Counted from the stretch's first letter, positions 20,106 through 30,620 are shown. The stretch is DNA of 64,000 bases from Streptomyces albus subsp. albus (GCF_000719865.1 NZ_JOID01000006.1:62001-126000), one strand, 5' to 3'. The notes: generated by a model from the sequence alone, not told the origin. Numbers and translations are program-made.

Positions 20106-20519
20106 TCAGGCTTCGCGCAGCAGGGCCGCCAGGTCGCCGTCGAGATCGAGGTGGAGCTCTTCGTGGCCGAACGGCACCAGGGCGTACGTCTGCTCCAGGA
20201 AGTGCCGCACGTCCGCGCTGTCCATCCGGACCAGCGCCGTCCCGGCGGCCGCGTGGAACTCCAGCACCGTCACCAGCGGCCCGAACGGCCGTACGTGCAC
20301 ATCGCCGTCCCCGACCGGCTCCAGCAACCCGGCGGCCAGCAGATCCCGGGAGAACACCCAGGTCACGTCCGCACCGCCGAGTGAGGCGCGCGGCGGGAAA
20401 CAGGCACGGACGGCGAGCGGATCGTCGCGCCGGTAGCGCAGCGCCGCGGGAACGTCCATCACCTGCCCGTCGGACGTGATGAGGCCGGCCTGCACGGCTC
20501 GGTCGATGACAGGGGACAA
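20106..20519 (-). CDS. SsgA-like (SALP) sporulation and cell-division protein
   Basis: Read from TTG at 20519, the 137-residue product begins SPVIDRAVQAGLI and continues PAALRYRRDDPLAVRACFPP and VTWVFSRDLLAAGL, the core of the SsgA/SsgB family that steers septum and wall synthesis in sporulating actinomycetes. GGAGG lies 6 bases before this TTG, and the N-terminus lines up with family members. The ATGs at 20549 and 20558 give unmatched extensions and lack ribosome-binding sites. Which SALP subgroup it belongs to cannot be decided by eye. Confidence 0.88.
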   Translation of the reverse strand: MSPVIDRAVQAGLITSDGQVMDVPAALRYRRDDPLAVRACFPPRASLGGADVTWVFSRDLLAAGLLEPVGDGDVHVRPFGPLVTVLEFHAAAGTALVRMDSADVRHFLEQTYALVPFGHEELHLDLDGDLAALLREA

Positions 20520-20736
20520 CTCCTGCCTCCTGAGAGGTGTTCGGAACATGGCTGACACCCTCTATGACGATCCGGCGGCCCTCTCAGTGTGCGGATCGGC
20601 CACGTGACCTCCGTCACTCCGCGGTACCGCACCCTCCGCACAGGCATGACCGGGGCGGCGGAGGGCACCCGAGTGACCCGGATGTGTCCACGGGGCCGGA
20701 GTGGCTCGGGGACGAGGAAAGAGGAGGCCCGGAGCC

Positions 20737-21831
20737 ATGGCGACCGGAGCGACGACGACCGCTGCCACCACCGGCGGCCCCGGCGCCGGGAGCGCCGGGG
20801 CGGCCGGGAGCGCGGTGGACGGACCGGCGCTGCCCGCGCCGCGCGGCGACCTGTCGGCGGCCGTCATCGCCCTGCTCACGGAGGGCTCCCGGCACCTGCC
20901 CGGCGGGCCGGCCGTCAGCGCGGCCGACCCGTACGGCGACGATCTCCAGCTCGCCCTCTACCTGGCCTACGAACTGCACTACCGGGGCTTCGCCGGGGCC
21001 GGCGACCAGTGGGAGTGGGACCCCGACCTGCTGCGTTTCCGCCGGGCGCTGGAGGAGCGCTTCCTGACCGCCCTGCGCGCGGACACCCCCCGTCCCGGAA
21101 GCGCCGCCGAGGCCCTGGACGCCCTGTTGGTCGAACCCGTGGACGGGGACGGCGTCAGCCACCGCCTCCAGGACTCCGGGGAGCTCTGGCAGCTCCGGGA
21201 GTACGCCGCGCAGCGCTCGCTCTACCACCTCAAGGAGGCCGACCCGCACGCCTGGGTCATCCCGCGTCTGGAAGGCCGGGCGAAGGCGGCCATGGTCGCC
21301 GTCGAGTTCGACGAGTTCGGCGGAGGGCGCGCCGACCGCGTGCACGCCCGGCTCTTCGCCGAGCTGATGACCGACCTCGGCCTCGACCCGGCCTACGGCC
21401 GCTATCTGGACGTCACCCCCGCGCCGATGCTCGCCGTGGTCAACCAGATGTCGCTCTTCGGCCTCCACCGGGCGCTGCGCGGGGCGCTGGTGGGGCACTT
21501 CGCCGCCGTCGAGATCACCTCCTCGCCCGGTTCGCGCCGGCTGGCCAAGGCGCTCGAACGGGCGGGCGGGGGACCGGCCGCTGTGCACTTCTACGCGGAG
21601 CACGTCGAGGCGGACGCGGTGCACGAGCAGATCGTGCGCCGGGACGTCGTGGGCGGCCTGCTGGAGGCGGAGCCCGGTCTGGACGCGGACGTGGCCTTCG
21701 GGGCCGCGTCGACGGAGTTCCTGGAGGACCGGCTCGGCAGCCATCTGCTGGCGGCCTGGGACGAGGGCCGCACCTCCCTGCGCGAGCCGCTCCCGGCGCG
21801 GCCCGTGCCTCCCGTGCCTTCGCACGCCTGA
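20737..21831 (+). CDS. Iron-containing redox enzyme, haem-oxygenase-like fold (HDO family)
   Basis: The 364-residue protein belongs to the di-iron, haem-oxygenase-like enzymes that include fatty-acid decarboxylases and N-oxygenases. The helical pattern with acidic and histidine residues is visible in LAYELHYRGF, VAVEFDEFGGGRADRVHARLF and HFYAEHVEADAVHEQIV, which should supply the iron ligands. The substrate is unknown, and it has no biosynthetic neighbours. GAGGAGG lies 9 bases before ATG 20737. It converges on the CDGSH gene across a very strong hairpin. Confidence 0.8.
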   Translation: MATGATTTAATTGGPGAGSAGAAGSAVDGPALPAPRGDLSAAVIALLTEGSRHLPGGPAVSAADPYGDDLQLALYLAYELHYRGFAGAGDQWEWDPDLLRFRRALEERFLTALRADTPRPGSAAEALDALLVEPVDGDGVSHRLQDSGELWQLREYAAQRSLYHLKEADPHAWVIPRLEGRAKAAMVAVEFDEFGGGRADRVHARLFAELMTDLGLDPAYGRYLDVTPAPMLAVVNQMSLFGLHRALRGALVGHFAAVEITSSPGSRRLAKALERAGGGPAAVHFYAEHVEADAVHEQIVRRDVVGGLLEAEPGLDADVAFGAASTEFLEDRLGSHLLAAWDEGRTSLREPLPARPVPPVPSHA

Positions 21832-21995
21832 GCGTCCGGCCGCGCGGCGTCCGGCCGCGCACCCGGCGCGCGCCCTGGTGCGGCCGGACGGCGAGGGACC
21901 TGCTGCGCGCGCGAACTCCCTGCGCGGAGCGCGTCCGTGCGCGAAGAAGCCCCTGTGTGCGTGCTGTGCGGGCCGCCCGTACCGACCGGCGACCG

Positions 21996-22043
21996 GCGAA
22001 CGGCCCGGCGCCCCGGGGGAGTCCGGGGCGCCGGGCCGTTCGC
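21996..22043. terminator. 21-bp perfect-stem bidirectional terminator
   Basis: Arms 21996-22016 and 22023-22043 pair without mismatch around the 6-base loop GGGAGT. It is placed between convergent genes, and is the strongest hairpin in the window. Confidence 0.85.
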
Positions 22044-22091
22044 TCGCTTGTCGCGCGGGAGGGCTGTCCGGCGGATGTCCGGCAGGAGGCT

Positions 22092-22418
22092 TCAGCCGCC
22101 GCCCGCGCCGGAGCCGCCGTGGTCGTCACCGTGGTTGTCACCATGGTCCTCCGGGGTGCTCCGGACCCGGCGGCGGTGGCTCGTGTCGCACCAGGGGAAG
22201 CGGCGGCTGCGGCGGCAGGTGCACAGCGCCACGGTGAACCGGTCCGAGCGCTCCGTGCTGCCGTCCTCCAGCACCACCTCCACCGGGCCCTCGATCAGCA
22301 TCGGGCCGCCCCGCACCAGGCTCACCCGGCGCGCCTCGCGCGCGGCGGGAACCTCCGCGGCGACGGCTCCGTCCCGCTCGGAAACCCGGTCCGGAACCCG
22401 CTCAGAGGGCGGCTTCAC
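22092..22418 (-). CDS. CDGSH-type iron-sulfur protein
   Basis: The 108-residue protein has the 2Fe-2S ligand motif CTCRRSRRFPWCDTSH, matching C-x-C-x2-S-x3-P-x-C-D-x2-H with Thr in place of the usual Gly. Such small proteins are redox or cluster-transfer proteins. The C-terminus is rich in His and Asp (DHGDNHGDDHGG), possibly metal-binding. The GTG start overlaps the end of the upstream methyltransferase gene by 17 bases, so the pair is translationally coupled. Confidence 0.85.
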   Translation of the reverse strand: MKPPSERVPDRVSERDGAVAAEVPAAREARRVSLVRGGPMLIEGPVEVVLEDGSTERSDRFTVALCTCRRSRRFPWCDTSHRRRVRSTPEDHGDNHGDDHGGSGAGGG

Positions 22419-23055
22419 CGCGGATCACCACCAGTTCCTCCTTGTTCTCGCCGGGCGGCAGCAGGCCCCGGTCGCGCAGCCAGTCGGCCCGCTCCCGCAG
22501 CCGGGGCCCGAACGGGACGTACCGGCGCTCGGCCACCTGGGCGTCGAGACCGGCCCGCACCAGTGCGTCCAGCGTGGGCGTGACGCCGCTGAGCGCCGAC
22601 TGGACGAGGAGCAGGACGCCGCCGGGGCGCAGCCGCCCCGGTGCCTCCGCGCAGATCCGGTCGAGCAGCGCCCGTCCGTCGAGCCCCGCCTCCCAGGCCC
22701 GTGCCGGACCGCGGCTCGGCAGACGCGGATGCGGTGACGGTACGTACGGCGGGTTGCTGAGGATGACGTCGAACCGTTCCCCTCCGACGGCCGACAGCAG
22801 GTCGCCCCGGACCGCCCGGACCCGCACGCCCGCCAGCCGGGCGTTGAGGCGGCAGGTGAGCACCGCCCGCACCGAGGTGTCGACGGCGGTCACCCGGGCC
22901 CCGCGCCGGGCCGCCGCCACGGCGAGGGCTCCGGTGCCGGTGCACAGGTCGAGCACCCGTGCGCCCGGGGCGAAGGCTTCTTCGCGGAGAGCGGCGGAGA
23001 GGAAGGACGTATCGTCCTGCGGCGCGTAAACCCCTGGGGGCTTCAGAAACAACAC
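22402..23055 (-). CDS. HemK/MTQ2-like class I methyltransferase
   Basis: The 217-residue protein has the S-adenosylmethionine motif VLDLCTGTGALAVAA and the NPPY motif (SNPPYVPSP) of protein-glutamine or adenine N-methyltransferases. It fits the HemK2/MTQ2 group, whose known members methylate release factors; the substrate here is not shown. It starts with GTG at 23055 with only a weak ribosome-binding site. It is 27 bases downstream of the Rieske oxidoreductase gene and forms an operon with it and the CDGSH gene. Confidence 0.85.
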   Translation of the reverse strand: MLFLKPPGVYAPQDDTSFLSAALREEAFAPGARVLDLCTGTGALAVAAARRGARVTAVDTSVRAVLTCRLNARLAGVRVRAVRGDLLSAVGGERFDVILSNPPYVPSPHPRLPSRGPARAWEAGLDGRALLDRICAEAPGRLRPGGVLLLVQSALSGVTPTLDALVRAGLDAQVAERRYVPFGPRLRERADWLRDRGLLPPGENKEELVVIRGEAAL

Positions 23056-23082
23056 GGTCCCCGGGTACCCCAGCCGTCACCG

Positions 23083-24606
23083 CTAAACGTCGCGGGGAGC
23101 CAGCGGCCGGGTGGCCGGACCCTGGATGACCTGGCCGTCCACCCCGAACCGGGAGCCGTGGCAGGGGCACTCCCAGGCCCGCTCGCCGGCGTTGAAGGCC
23201 ACCAGGCAGCCCATGTGGGTGCAGCGGGCGGACACCGCGTGCACGGAGCCCTCCTCGTCCCGGTAGACGGCGCAGCTGCGGCCGCCGCTCCGGACGACGG
23301 CGCCCGCGCCGGGCGGGATGTCGTCCACCGCGTCGGTGTGCGCGGTCCTCAGCCGGTCCCCGATGAAGTGCCGGCCCACGGTGGCCTGGTGCCGGAGGAG
23401 ACCGGCGCCCTCCCGGACGGTGCTCAGCAGCCGCCGCGGGTCGTACAGCCCCGCCCACTCCGGGGTCTCGCCGCGGATGAGCGCCGACAGCAGCCGGCCC
23501 GACATCACACCGCTGCTCATGCCCCAGCCGCCGAATCCGGTGGCGACGTAGGTGTGCCGGGCGCCCGGGTGCAGCGGGCCGACCATGGGCACGGTGTCGG
23601 TGGGGTCGTTGTCCTGCGCGGCCCAGCGGTATGAGATCTCCGTGCCCGGGAAGTGCCGGGCCGTCCAGTCCGCCAGCCGCCGGAAGCCCTCGTCCGCGTC
23701 GGCCGTGCCCGGCAGGAAGCTCTCGCCGGTGACGACGAGCAGCCGCTGTCCGTCCGGTCCGGGCGCGGTCCGCACCGAGCGCTTGTTCTCCTCCTGGGTG
23801 ATGTACATGCCCGCGGGATCGAGGCCCGCGGGAAGCGGGCCGGCGACCACCAGTTCGCGGTGCGGCGAGAGCTTGGCGAAGCCCAGGGAGCGGTCGAAGA
23901 CCGGGTAGTGCGTGGCGACCACGACGTCGCGTGCCGTCACGGTCGCGCCGCCCTCCGTCGTCACCCGGCAGGGTGTGCCCTCGTGCAGTCCGGTGACCCG
24001 GGACCGCTCGAAGATCCGTCCGCCCCGGGCCCGCAGGTCCTCCGCCAGCGCGAGGAGGTACTTGCGCGGGTGGAACTGCGCCTGGTCCTCGACCCGCACG
24101 GCACCGGCGACGGGGAAGGGCAGGCCCGTGCCGGTGACGTAGGAGGCGGGGAGCCCGGCCTCGGCGGCGGCCCGCGCCTCGGCCTCCAGCGCCGCGGCGG
24201 ACGCGGGGTCCCGGACGTAGGTGTACGCCGGCAGCCGCTCCAGATCGCAGTCGATGCCCAGTCCGGCCGCCGTCGCGGCGACGTGCTCCACCGCGTCCTG
24301 TTGCGAACGCGCGTACAGCCGGGCGCCGTCGGCGCCGCGCGTCGTGCGCAGGCGGTCGTAGACCAGGGTGTGCAGGGCGGAGACCTTGGCCGTCGTGTAT
24401 CCGGTGACACCGGCGGCGATGCGGTCCGCCTCCAGAACGACGACACCGAGGCCCGCGCGGGCCAGTTCCCACGCCGTGCACAGTCCGGCGATGCCGCCGC
24501 CGACCACGGCGACGTCGGTCTCCAGGTCCGTGTCCAGGGAGGGATGGGAGGTCCGCGGGGTGGTGTCGATCCAGTACGACTCGTGCGTGCCCGGAAGATC
24601 TGTCAT
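23083..24606 (-). CDS. FAD-dependent oxidoreductase with C-terminal Rieske domain
   Basis: The 507-residue protein starts with a DAO-type FAD-binding fold (VAVVGGGIAGLCTAWELARA, residues 32-51). It ends with a Rieske domain holding the 2Fe-2S ligands in CTHMGC and CPCHGS (about residues 465-488). The substrate is unknown; relatives are called glycine/D-amino-acid oxidases but the Rieske fusion is a distinct group. ATG 24606 fits the family N-terminus (MTDLPGTHESYWI). The very long open frame continuing upstream to 26592 is a shadow. It heads an operon with HemK-like and CDGSH genes. Confidence 0.9.
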   Translation of the reverse strand: MTDLPGTHESYWIDTTPRTSHPSLDTDLETDVAVVGGGIAGLCTAWELARAGLGVVVLEADRIAAGVTGYTTAKVSALHTLVYDRLRTTRGADGARLYARSQQDAVEHVAATAAGLGIDCDLERLPAYTYVRDPASAAALEAEARAAAEAGLPASYVTGTGLPFPVAGAVRVEDQAQFHPRKYLLALAEDLRARGGRIFERSRVTGLHEGTPCRVTTEGGATVTARDVVVATHYPVFDRSLGFAKLSPHRELVVAGPLPAGLDPAGMYITQEENKRSVRTAPGPDGQRLLVVTGESFLPGTADADEGFRRLADWTARHFPGTEISYRWAAQDNDPTDTVPMVGPLHPGARHTYVATGFGGWGMSSGVMSGRLLSALIRGETPEWAGLYDPRRLLSTVREGAGLLRHQATVGRHFIGDRLRTAHTDAVDDIPPGAGAVVRSGGRSCAVYRDEEGSVHAVSARCTHMGCLVAFNAGERAWECPCHGSRFGVDGQVIQGPATRPLAPRDV

Positions 24607-24726
24607 GGAGCAGCGGGTGCCCCGGACGGCCGCGTTCTGCACCTGCCGGGAGGCTCCCGGGGGCCCCGGGGGACGCCGTCGCCCGGGGCGCGGGGGCAAC
24701 GGGCGGATGCCCGCGCGGCAGGTGAC

Positions 24727-24748
24727 GCTGAGTACCGCGGCTGAGTAC
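24727..24748. promoter_or_regulatory. Tandem GCTGAGTAC repeat in divergent promoter region
   Basis: GCTGAGTAC occurs at 24727-24735 and 24740-24748 (13-bp period), followed by the inverted half ACTCA at 24753-24757. It lies 46 bases from the small membrane protein gene and 121 from the oxidoreductase gene, so it is a likely regulator-binding site. Confidence 0.5.
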
Positions 24749-24793
24749 TCGCACTCATGTGTGGTGTCAGTGGCAGGGGACAGGATGTGAGGC

Positions 24794-24991
24794 ATGGAGA
24801 AGATCGCGAACACCCGGGTCCAGCAGTTCCAGCCGCAGTACCGTGCGCAGGGCGGTGACGCCCTGCCGTACGCCGGCGGGCAGGCCGTCGCGGGCGCCAT
24901 GAAGGCGGCCCTGGCGCTCGGCGGCGCCGCCGCGGTGCTCTGGGTGATCTTCATGGTGTACACCCTCACCTTGTGGACCCTGGGCGGCTGA
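24794..24991 (+). CDS. Small single-pass membrane protein
   Basis: The 65-residue product has a polar N-terminus (MEKIANTRVQQFQPQYR) and one hydrophobic helix (about residues 36-60). Its composition differs from the surrounding shadow frames, with normal Gln, Tyr and Met content, which supports it as real. The ribosome-binding site is weak (AGG just before ATG). It is divergent from the Rieske oxidoreductase operon. Function unknown. Confidence 0.6.
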   Translation: MEKIANTRVQQFQPQYRAQGGDALPYAGGQAVAGAMKAALALGGAAAVLWVIFMVYTLTLWTLGG

Positions 24992-25206
24992 CCGGCCCGA
25001 CCGGCTGAGCGGTGCGCTCCCAGCCGCACGCCCCCGTTCGTCCCCCCGGCCGTCCCCGCGGCGGCCCCGCGGTGGCAGGATGCGGGACACCGGACGGCGG
25101 AACGGCCCCGCGGCGGACGCCGCGGCCCGTGCGGCCGGCCCGGAACCACAGCCGCTGAGCGGAAACCCCCGGCCCCGCGCCGGGGAGCGAGGGGGAGGAC
25201 GGGCCC

Positions 25207-25914
25207 ATGCGAGCGCGACGGACAGCCGGGAACTGGCCCGCCACGGAAGCCGAGGCGGTGGCCGAGCAGAACCGGCTGCGGGAGCTGGCCGACACGGCCG
25301 GCCCGGGTCCGGCGCCGGGCGAGGCCCGGACGATCGCGGGCGTGGACGTCGCCTACGACGAGGCGACCGGCCGGCTCGCGGCGGCGGCCGTCGTCCTGGA
25401 CGCCGAGACGCTGGAGCCCGTCGCGGAGGCGACCGCCACCGGCCGCGCCGCGTTCCCGTACATCCCCGGCCTGCTGGCCTTCCGTGAACTCCCGCCCGTC
25501 CTCGACGCCTTGGCGCGGCTTCCCGAACCGCCCGCCCTGGTCGTCTGCGACGGCTACGGCCTGGCGCATCCCCGGCGGCTGGGTCTCGCCGCACACCTCG
25601 GCGTGCTCACCGGCATCCCGTCCTTCGGCGTCGCCAAGACCCCGTTCGGCTTCGCCTTCGAACCGCCCGGCCCCGAGCGCGGAGCCGCTTCGCCGCTGCT
25701 CGACGGCGCGGAGGAGGTGGGGCGCGCGCTGCGCACCCGGGAGGGCGTCAAGCCGGTCTTCGTCTCCGTGGGCCACGGCATCAGCCTGGAGCACGCCGTC
25801 GCCCACACCCTCCGGCTCACCCCGCGCTACCGGCTGCCGGAGACCACCCGGCGGGCCGACTCCCTCTGCCGCCGCACCCTCACCGCCGCCCTCGCGGACA
25901 TCACCCGGGCCTGA
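25207..25914 (+). CDS. nfi: Endonuclease V (deoxyinosine 3'-endonuclease)
   Basis: The 235-residue protein carries the family motifs GVDVAYD, YIPGLLAFRELP, VCDGYGLAHPRRLGLAAHLG and VSVGHGISLEHAV, with the catalytic acidic residues in place. It nicks DNA one base 3' of deoxyinosine as part of repair of deaminated adenine. GGGGGAGG precedes ATG 25207. It stands alone, with no repair genes beside it. Confidence 0.92.
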   Translation: MRARRTAGNWPATEAEAVAEQNRLRELADTAGPGPAPGEARTIAGVDVAYDEATGRLAAAAVVLDAETLEPVAEATATGRAAFPYIPGLLAFRELPPVLDALARLPEPPALVVCDGYGLAHPRRLGLAAHLGVLTGIPSFGVAKTPFGFAFEPPGPERGAASPLLDGAEEVGRALRTREGVKPVFVSVGHGISLEHAVAHTLRLTPRYRLPETTRRADSLCRRTLTAALADITRA

Positions 25915-26163
25915 ACGGCCGGCCCCCGCCCTGGCCCCGGCGCCGCATCCCGCGCAGTCTCCGCCGCCCCGCGCTCCGCTGCTCCGGCCCGCGTCTCCGC
26001 CGTACCCGCGCAGCCCGGCTTCCCGCACCGGCCGTTGCGTCCCGTCCGCCCGCACCGCCGGACCACCGGACCACCGGTCCGCCGCAGGGCCGCCGTCGGA
26101 CCCCCGCCGGCCACCTGCCCGGGGCGCGCCGGCCTCCCGCGGCGGCGTGCGTAGGGTGAGCCC

Positions 26164-26463
26164 ATGTTCGTACTCGAATTGACCTACTGTGCGCCCGCCG
26201 AGCAGATCGAGGCCCTCCGCGAGGCCCATATGGCCTGGGTGGACGAGCAGTTCCAGGCCGGGGAGTTCATCGCCTCCGGCCCCAAGAAGCCGCGCGACGG
26301 CGGGGTGATCCTCGCCGCGGGCGCCGACCGCGACCGGGTGGAGGCCATCGCGGCCAGCGACCCCTTCGCGCAGGAGGGGGTCTGCGAATACCGGATCACC
26401 GAGTTCACGGCGAGCCGCACGGTGCCCTCCCTGCGGGAGTACCGCCAGTCCGCGCGGAGCTGA
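26164..26463 (+). CDS. YciI-like protein
   Basis: The 99-residue single-domain protein has the YCII pattern: MFVLELTYCAP, then HMAWVDEQFQAGEFIASGPKKPRDGGVILA, and DPFAQEGVCEYRITEF. The conserved His and Asp of the YCII pocket are present. Members are ferredoxin-fold proteins of unclear enzymatic role. ATG 26164 has GGGTGAG upstream. Confidence 0.88.
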   Translation: MFVLELTYCAPAEQIEALREAHMAWVDEQFQAGEFIASGPKKPRDGGVILAAGADRDRVEAIAASDPFAQEGVCEYRITEFTASRTVPSLREYRQSARS

Positions 26464-26658
26464 CCCGCGCGGCCGGAACTCCGGTGAACCCGGGCACCGG
26501 CCCCTGTCCCGGCGACGCGGCGGCCTTCCAGGCCGCCGCGTCTCACGTTTTCGGGTGTCCGGGGTCACGAGGGCTTGTGCGAACAGGAACACGTTCTTAG
26601 CATCGGTGGTGTTACAGCGATGGTGTCATGCCGGGCCGCGCGGCGGTCACCGCACCAC

Positions 26659-26677
26659 CACTGGTGGCACACCAGTG
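26659..26677. promoter_or_regulatory. Inverted repeat upstream of the beta-oxidation operon
   Basis: CACTGGTG and CACCAGTG are exact complements with a 3-base spacer, 54 bases before the CoA-transferase start. A direct repeat (CACCGCGGCA at an 11-bp period) follows at about 26684-26704. The size and position fit a TetR- or GntR-type operator responding to acyl-CoA. Confidence 0.5.
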
Positions 26678-26730
26678 CGGCGTCACCGCGGCATCACCGC
26701 GGCACACAAGGTTTGGGGTCTGAGGTCTCG

Positions 26731-27903
26731 ATGGCAGTCACCGGGAGCGGTCCGCTGGCGGGAGTGCGCGTGGTGGAGCTGGCGGGCATCGGCCCGGGCC
26801 CGTTCGCCGCCATGCTCCTGGCCGACCTCGGCGCCGACGTCGTCCGCGTCGACCGCCCCGGCGGTGCCGGGATCGGCATCGATCCGGCGTGCGACCTCAC
26901 CAACCGCAACAAGCGCTCGGTCCTGCTCGACCTCAAGACGGCGGCCGGACGGGCGGCCGTGCTCGACCTCGCCGCCCGCGCGGACATCCTGCTGGAGGGC
27001 AACCGGCCCGGCGTCACCGAGCGCCTCGGTGTCGGACCGGAGGACTGCCTGGCCCGCAACCCCCGTCTGGTGTACGGCCGGATGACCGGCTGGGGCCAGG
27101 AGGGGCCGCTCGCCCCGCGCGCCGGGCACGACATCGGCTACGTCGCCGTCACCGGCGCCCTCGGCATGATCGGCCCGGCCGGCGGGCCGCCCGCCGTGCC
27201 CGCCAACCTCCTCGGCGACTACGCGGGCGGCTCCCTCTATCTCGTCGTCGGCGTCCTCGCCGCGCTCCAGCACGCCCGGACCACCGGCACCGGACAGGTC
27301 GTCGACGCGGCCATCACCGACGGCACCGCCCACCTCACCACGATGATCCACGCCATGCTGGCCGCCGGCGCCTGGCAGGACCGCCGGGGCGCCAACCTGC
27401 TCGACGGCGGCGCCCCCTTCTACGGCGTCTACGAGACCGCCGACGGCGGCTGGATGGCCGTCGGCGCCCTGGAGGAGCGCTTCTACGAGGAGTTCACCCG
27501 CCTCCTCGGCCTCGGTGAGGAGACGCCCGGCCGCGCCGACCCGGGCGACTGGCAGGCGCTGCGCGCCGCCGTGGCCGACCGCTTCAGGACCCGCACCCGC
27601 GCGGAGTGGACCGCCGTCTTCGCCGGCTCCGACGCCTGCGTCGCCCCCGTACTGTCCCTGCGCGAGGCCGCGGACCACCCGCACCTCGCCGCCCGCGGCA
27701 CCTTCACCGACCACGGCGGCATCACCCAGCCCGCCCCCGCGCCGCGGTTCTCCGCGACCCCGGGCGCCGTCCGCACCCCGCCCGCGCTGCCCGGCGCCGA
27801 CACCGCCGAGGTGGCCGCGGACTGGGACGTCCCTGGCCTCACCGCCGCGGCCCCGCCCGCCGACCCCGGGGCCCCGGGCCCCTCCGCCGCCCCCGCCGGC
27901 TGA
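26731..27903 (+). CDS. CaiB/BaiF family CoA-transferase, alpha-methylacyl-CoA racemase-like
   Basis: The 390-residue protein has the class III CoA-transferase features VRVVELAGIGPGPFAAMLLA, GADVVRVDRPGG, LVYGRMTGWGQEGP and the AGHDIGYVAVTGAL region typical of alpha-methylacyl-CoA racemases, including the His and Asp expected for racemisation. It would make 2-methyl-branched acyl-CoAs accessible to acyl-CoA dehydrogenase, which fits a Streptomyces rich in branched fatty acids. ATG 26731 follows TGAGGT. It is the first gene of a four-gene beta-oxidation operon. Confidence 0.9.
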   Translation: MAVTGSGPLAGVRVVELAGIGPGPFAAMLLADLGADVVRVDRPGGAGIGIDPACDLTNRNKRSVLLDLKTAAGRAAVLDLAARADILLEGNRPGVTERLGVGPEDCLARNPRLVYGRMTGWGQEGPLAPRAGHDIGYVAVTGALGMIGPAGGPPAVPANLLGDYAGGSLYLVVGVLAALQHARTTGTGQVVDAAITDGTAHLTTMIHAMLAAGAWQDRRGANLLDGGAPFYGVYETADGGWMAVGALEERFYEEFTRLLGLGEETPGRADPGDWQALRAAVADRFRTRTRAEWTAVFAGSDACVAPVLSLREAADHPHLAARGTFTDHGGITQPAPAPRFSATPGAVRTPPALPGADTAEVAADWDVPGLTAAAPPADPGAPGPSAAPAG

Positions 27904-27994
27904 TGGCGCCCCGCGCCGCGTCGCCGCCCGTGCCCGTGCCACCGCCCGTGCCACCGCCCGTCCCGCTCCCACCACCCCGCCCAGGAGGCGCGAG

Positions 27995-29137
27995 TTGCAG
28001 CGCACCGTCTTCACCGCCGAGCACGAGGCGTTCCGCGAGACCGTCCGCACCTTCCTGCGCAAGGAGGTGGAACCGCACCACGAGCGCTGGGAGCGGGAGG
28101 GCGTCGTGGACCGCTCCGCCTGGCTCGCGGCCGGCCGGCAGGGACTGCTCGGCCTCGCCGTGCCCGAGGGCTACGGGGGCGGGGGGACCGCGGACTTCCG
28201 CTACAGCGCCGTCCTCACCGAGGAGTTCGCCCGGGCCGGTGCCTCCGGCCTGGCGATCGGCCTGCACAACGACATCATCGGCCCGTACCTCACCAGCCTC
28301 GGCACCGAGGAGCAGAAGCGGCGCTGGCTGCCCGGCTTCTGCGGCGGCGAGATCATCACGGCCATCGCCATGACGGAGCCCGGCGCCGGCTCCGACCTCC
28401 AGGGCATCCGCACCACCGCCACCGACGCGGGCGACCACTGGGTGCTGAACGGCTCCAAGACGTTCATCTCCAACGGCATCCTCGCCGACCTCGTGATCGT
28501 GGTGGCCCGCACCACGCCCGAGGGCGGCGCCAAGGGCCTCAGCCTGCTCGTCGTCGAACGCGGCATGGAGGGCTTCGAGCGCGGCCGCAACCTCGACAAG
28601 ATCGGCCAGAAGGCGCAGGACACCGCCGAACTGTTCTTCCGCGACGTCCGCGTCCCCAAGGAGAACCTCCTCGGCGAGGAGAACGGCGCCTTCCTCCATC
28701 TGATGACCCATCTCGCCCAGGAGCGGATGAGCATCGCCGTCGCCGCCATCGCCGGCGCCGAGGAACTCCTGGAGATCACCAAGGCCTACGTCACGGAGCG
28801 GGAGGCCTTCGGCCGTCCGCTGGCGAAGCTCCAGCACATCCGGTTCGAGATCGCCGAGATGGCCACCGAGTGCGCCGTCACCCGCGCCTTCCTCGACCGC
28901 TGCATCGAGGAGCACGCGGCCGGGCAGCTCGACGCCGTGCACGCCTCGATGGCCAAGTGGTGGGCCACCGAACTGCAGAAGCGGGTCACCGACCGCTGCC
29001 TCCAGCTCCACGGCGGCTACGGGTACATGACCGAGTACCGGGTCGCCAAGGCCTTCACCGACGGCCGCATCCAGACCATCTACGGCGGCACCACCGAGAT
29101 CATGAAGGAGATCATCGGCCGGTCGCTCCTCGGCTGA
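27995..29137 (+). CDS. Acyl-CoA dehydrogenase
   Basis: The 380-residue FAD enzyme has the signatures [16 protein letters not shown] (substrate and FAD contacts) and [12 protein letters not shown], and ends with [17 protein letters not shown], carrying the Glu expected as catalytic base. It introduces the alpha-beta double bond in acyl-CoAs. TTG at 27995 is the start because AGGAGG lies 6 bases upstream and the protein begins [13 protein letters not shown] as family members do. The 91-base gap after the racemase gene is CCACC-rich. Confidence 0.92.
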   Translation: MQRTVFTAEHEAFRETVRTFLRKEVEPHHERWEREGVVDRSAWLAAGRQGLLGLAVPEGYGGGGTADFRYSAVLTEEFARAGASGLAIGLHNDIIGPYLTSLGTEEQKRRWLPGFCGGEIITAIAMTEPGAGSDLQGIRTTATDAGDHWVLNGSKTFISNGILADLVIVVARTTPEGGAKGLSLLVVERGMEGFERGRNLDKIGQKAQDTAELFFRDVRVPKENLLGEENGAFLHLMTHLAQERMSIAVAAIAGAEELLEITKAYVTEREAFGRPLAKLQHIRFEIAEMATECAVTRAFLDRCIEEHAAGQLDAVHASMAKWWATELQKRVTDRCLQLHGGYGYMTEYRVAKAFTDGRIQTIYGGTTEIMKEIIGRSLLG

Positions 29138-29334
29138 GGGCGGTCCGTGCGGCAGCATCCGCACGGACGCCACCGCCGGACGGGCCCGCACGGCGACGGA
29201 ACAGCACGCACGGCACAACGCTCCCGCACCACCGGGACGACCCGCACCAACGACACCAGCGGGCGACCCGCACGACCCCCTCCCCGCCCGCCCCGGGCGG
29301 CACGGCATCGACCAGCACGGAAAGGCTGCCGACC

Positions 29335-30549
<1,215 letters not shown>

Positions 30550-30620
30550 GCTCCCCCGGGCGCCCCGGAGCGCCCCGGAACCGGCCCTTCCCGACCCCCT
30601 CCACGGAGACTGCGAACACC

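Noticed and set aside
23083..24606. Reading the Rieske protein as a ring-hydroxylating dioxygenase
   Set aside because: The Rieske motif is C-terminal and the N-terminus is an FAD fold; no mononuclear iron domain is present.
24607..26592. Upstream continuation of the Rieske oxidoreductase frame
   Set aside because: It would overlap endonuclease V, the YciI-like gene and the small membrane gene; the family start is at 24606.
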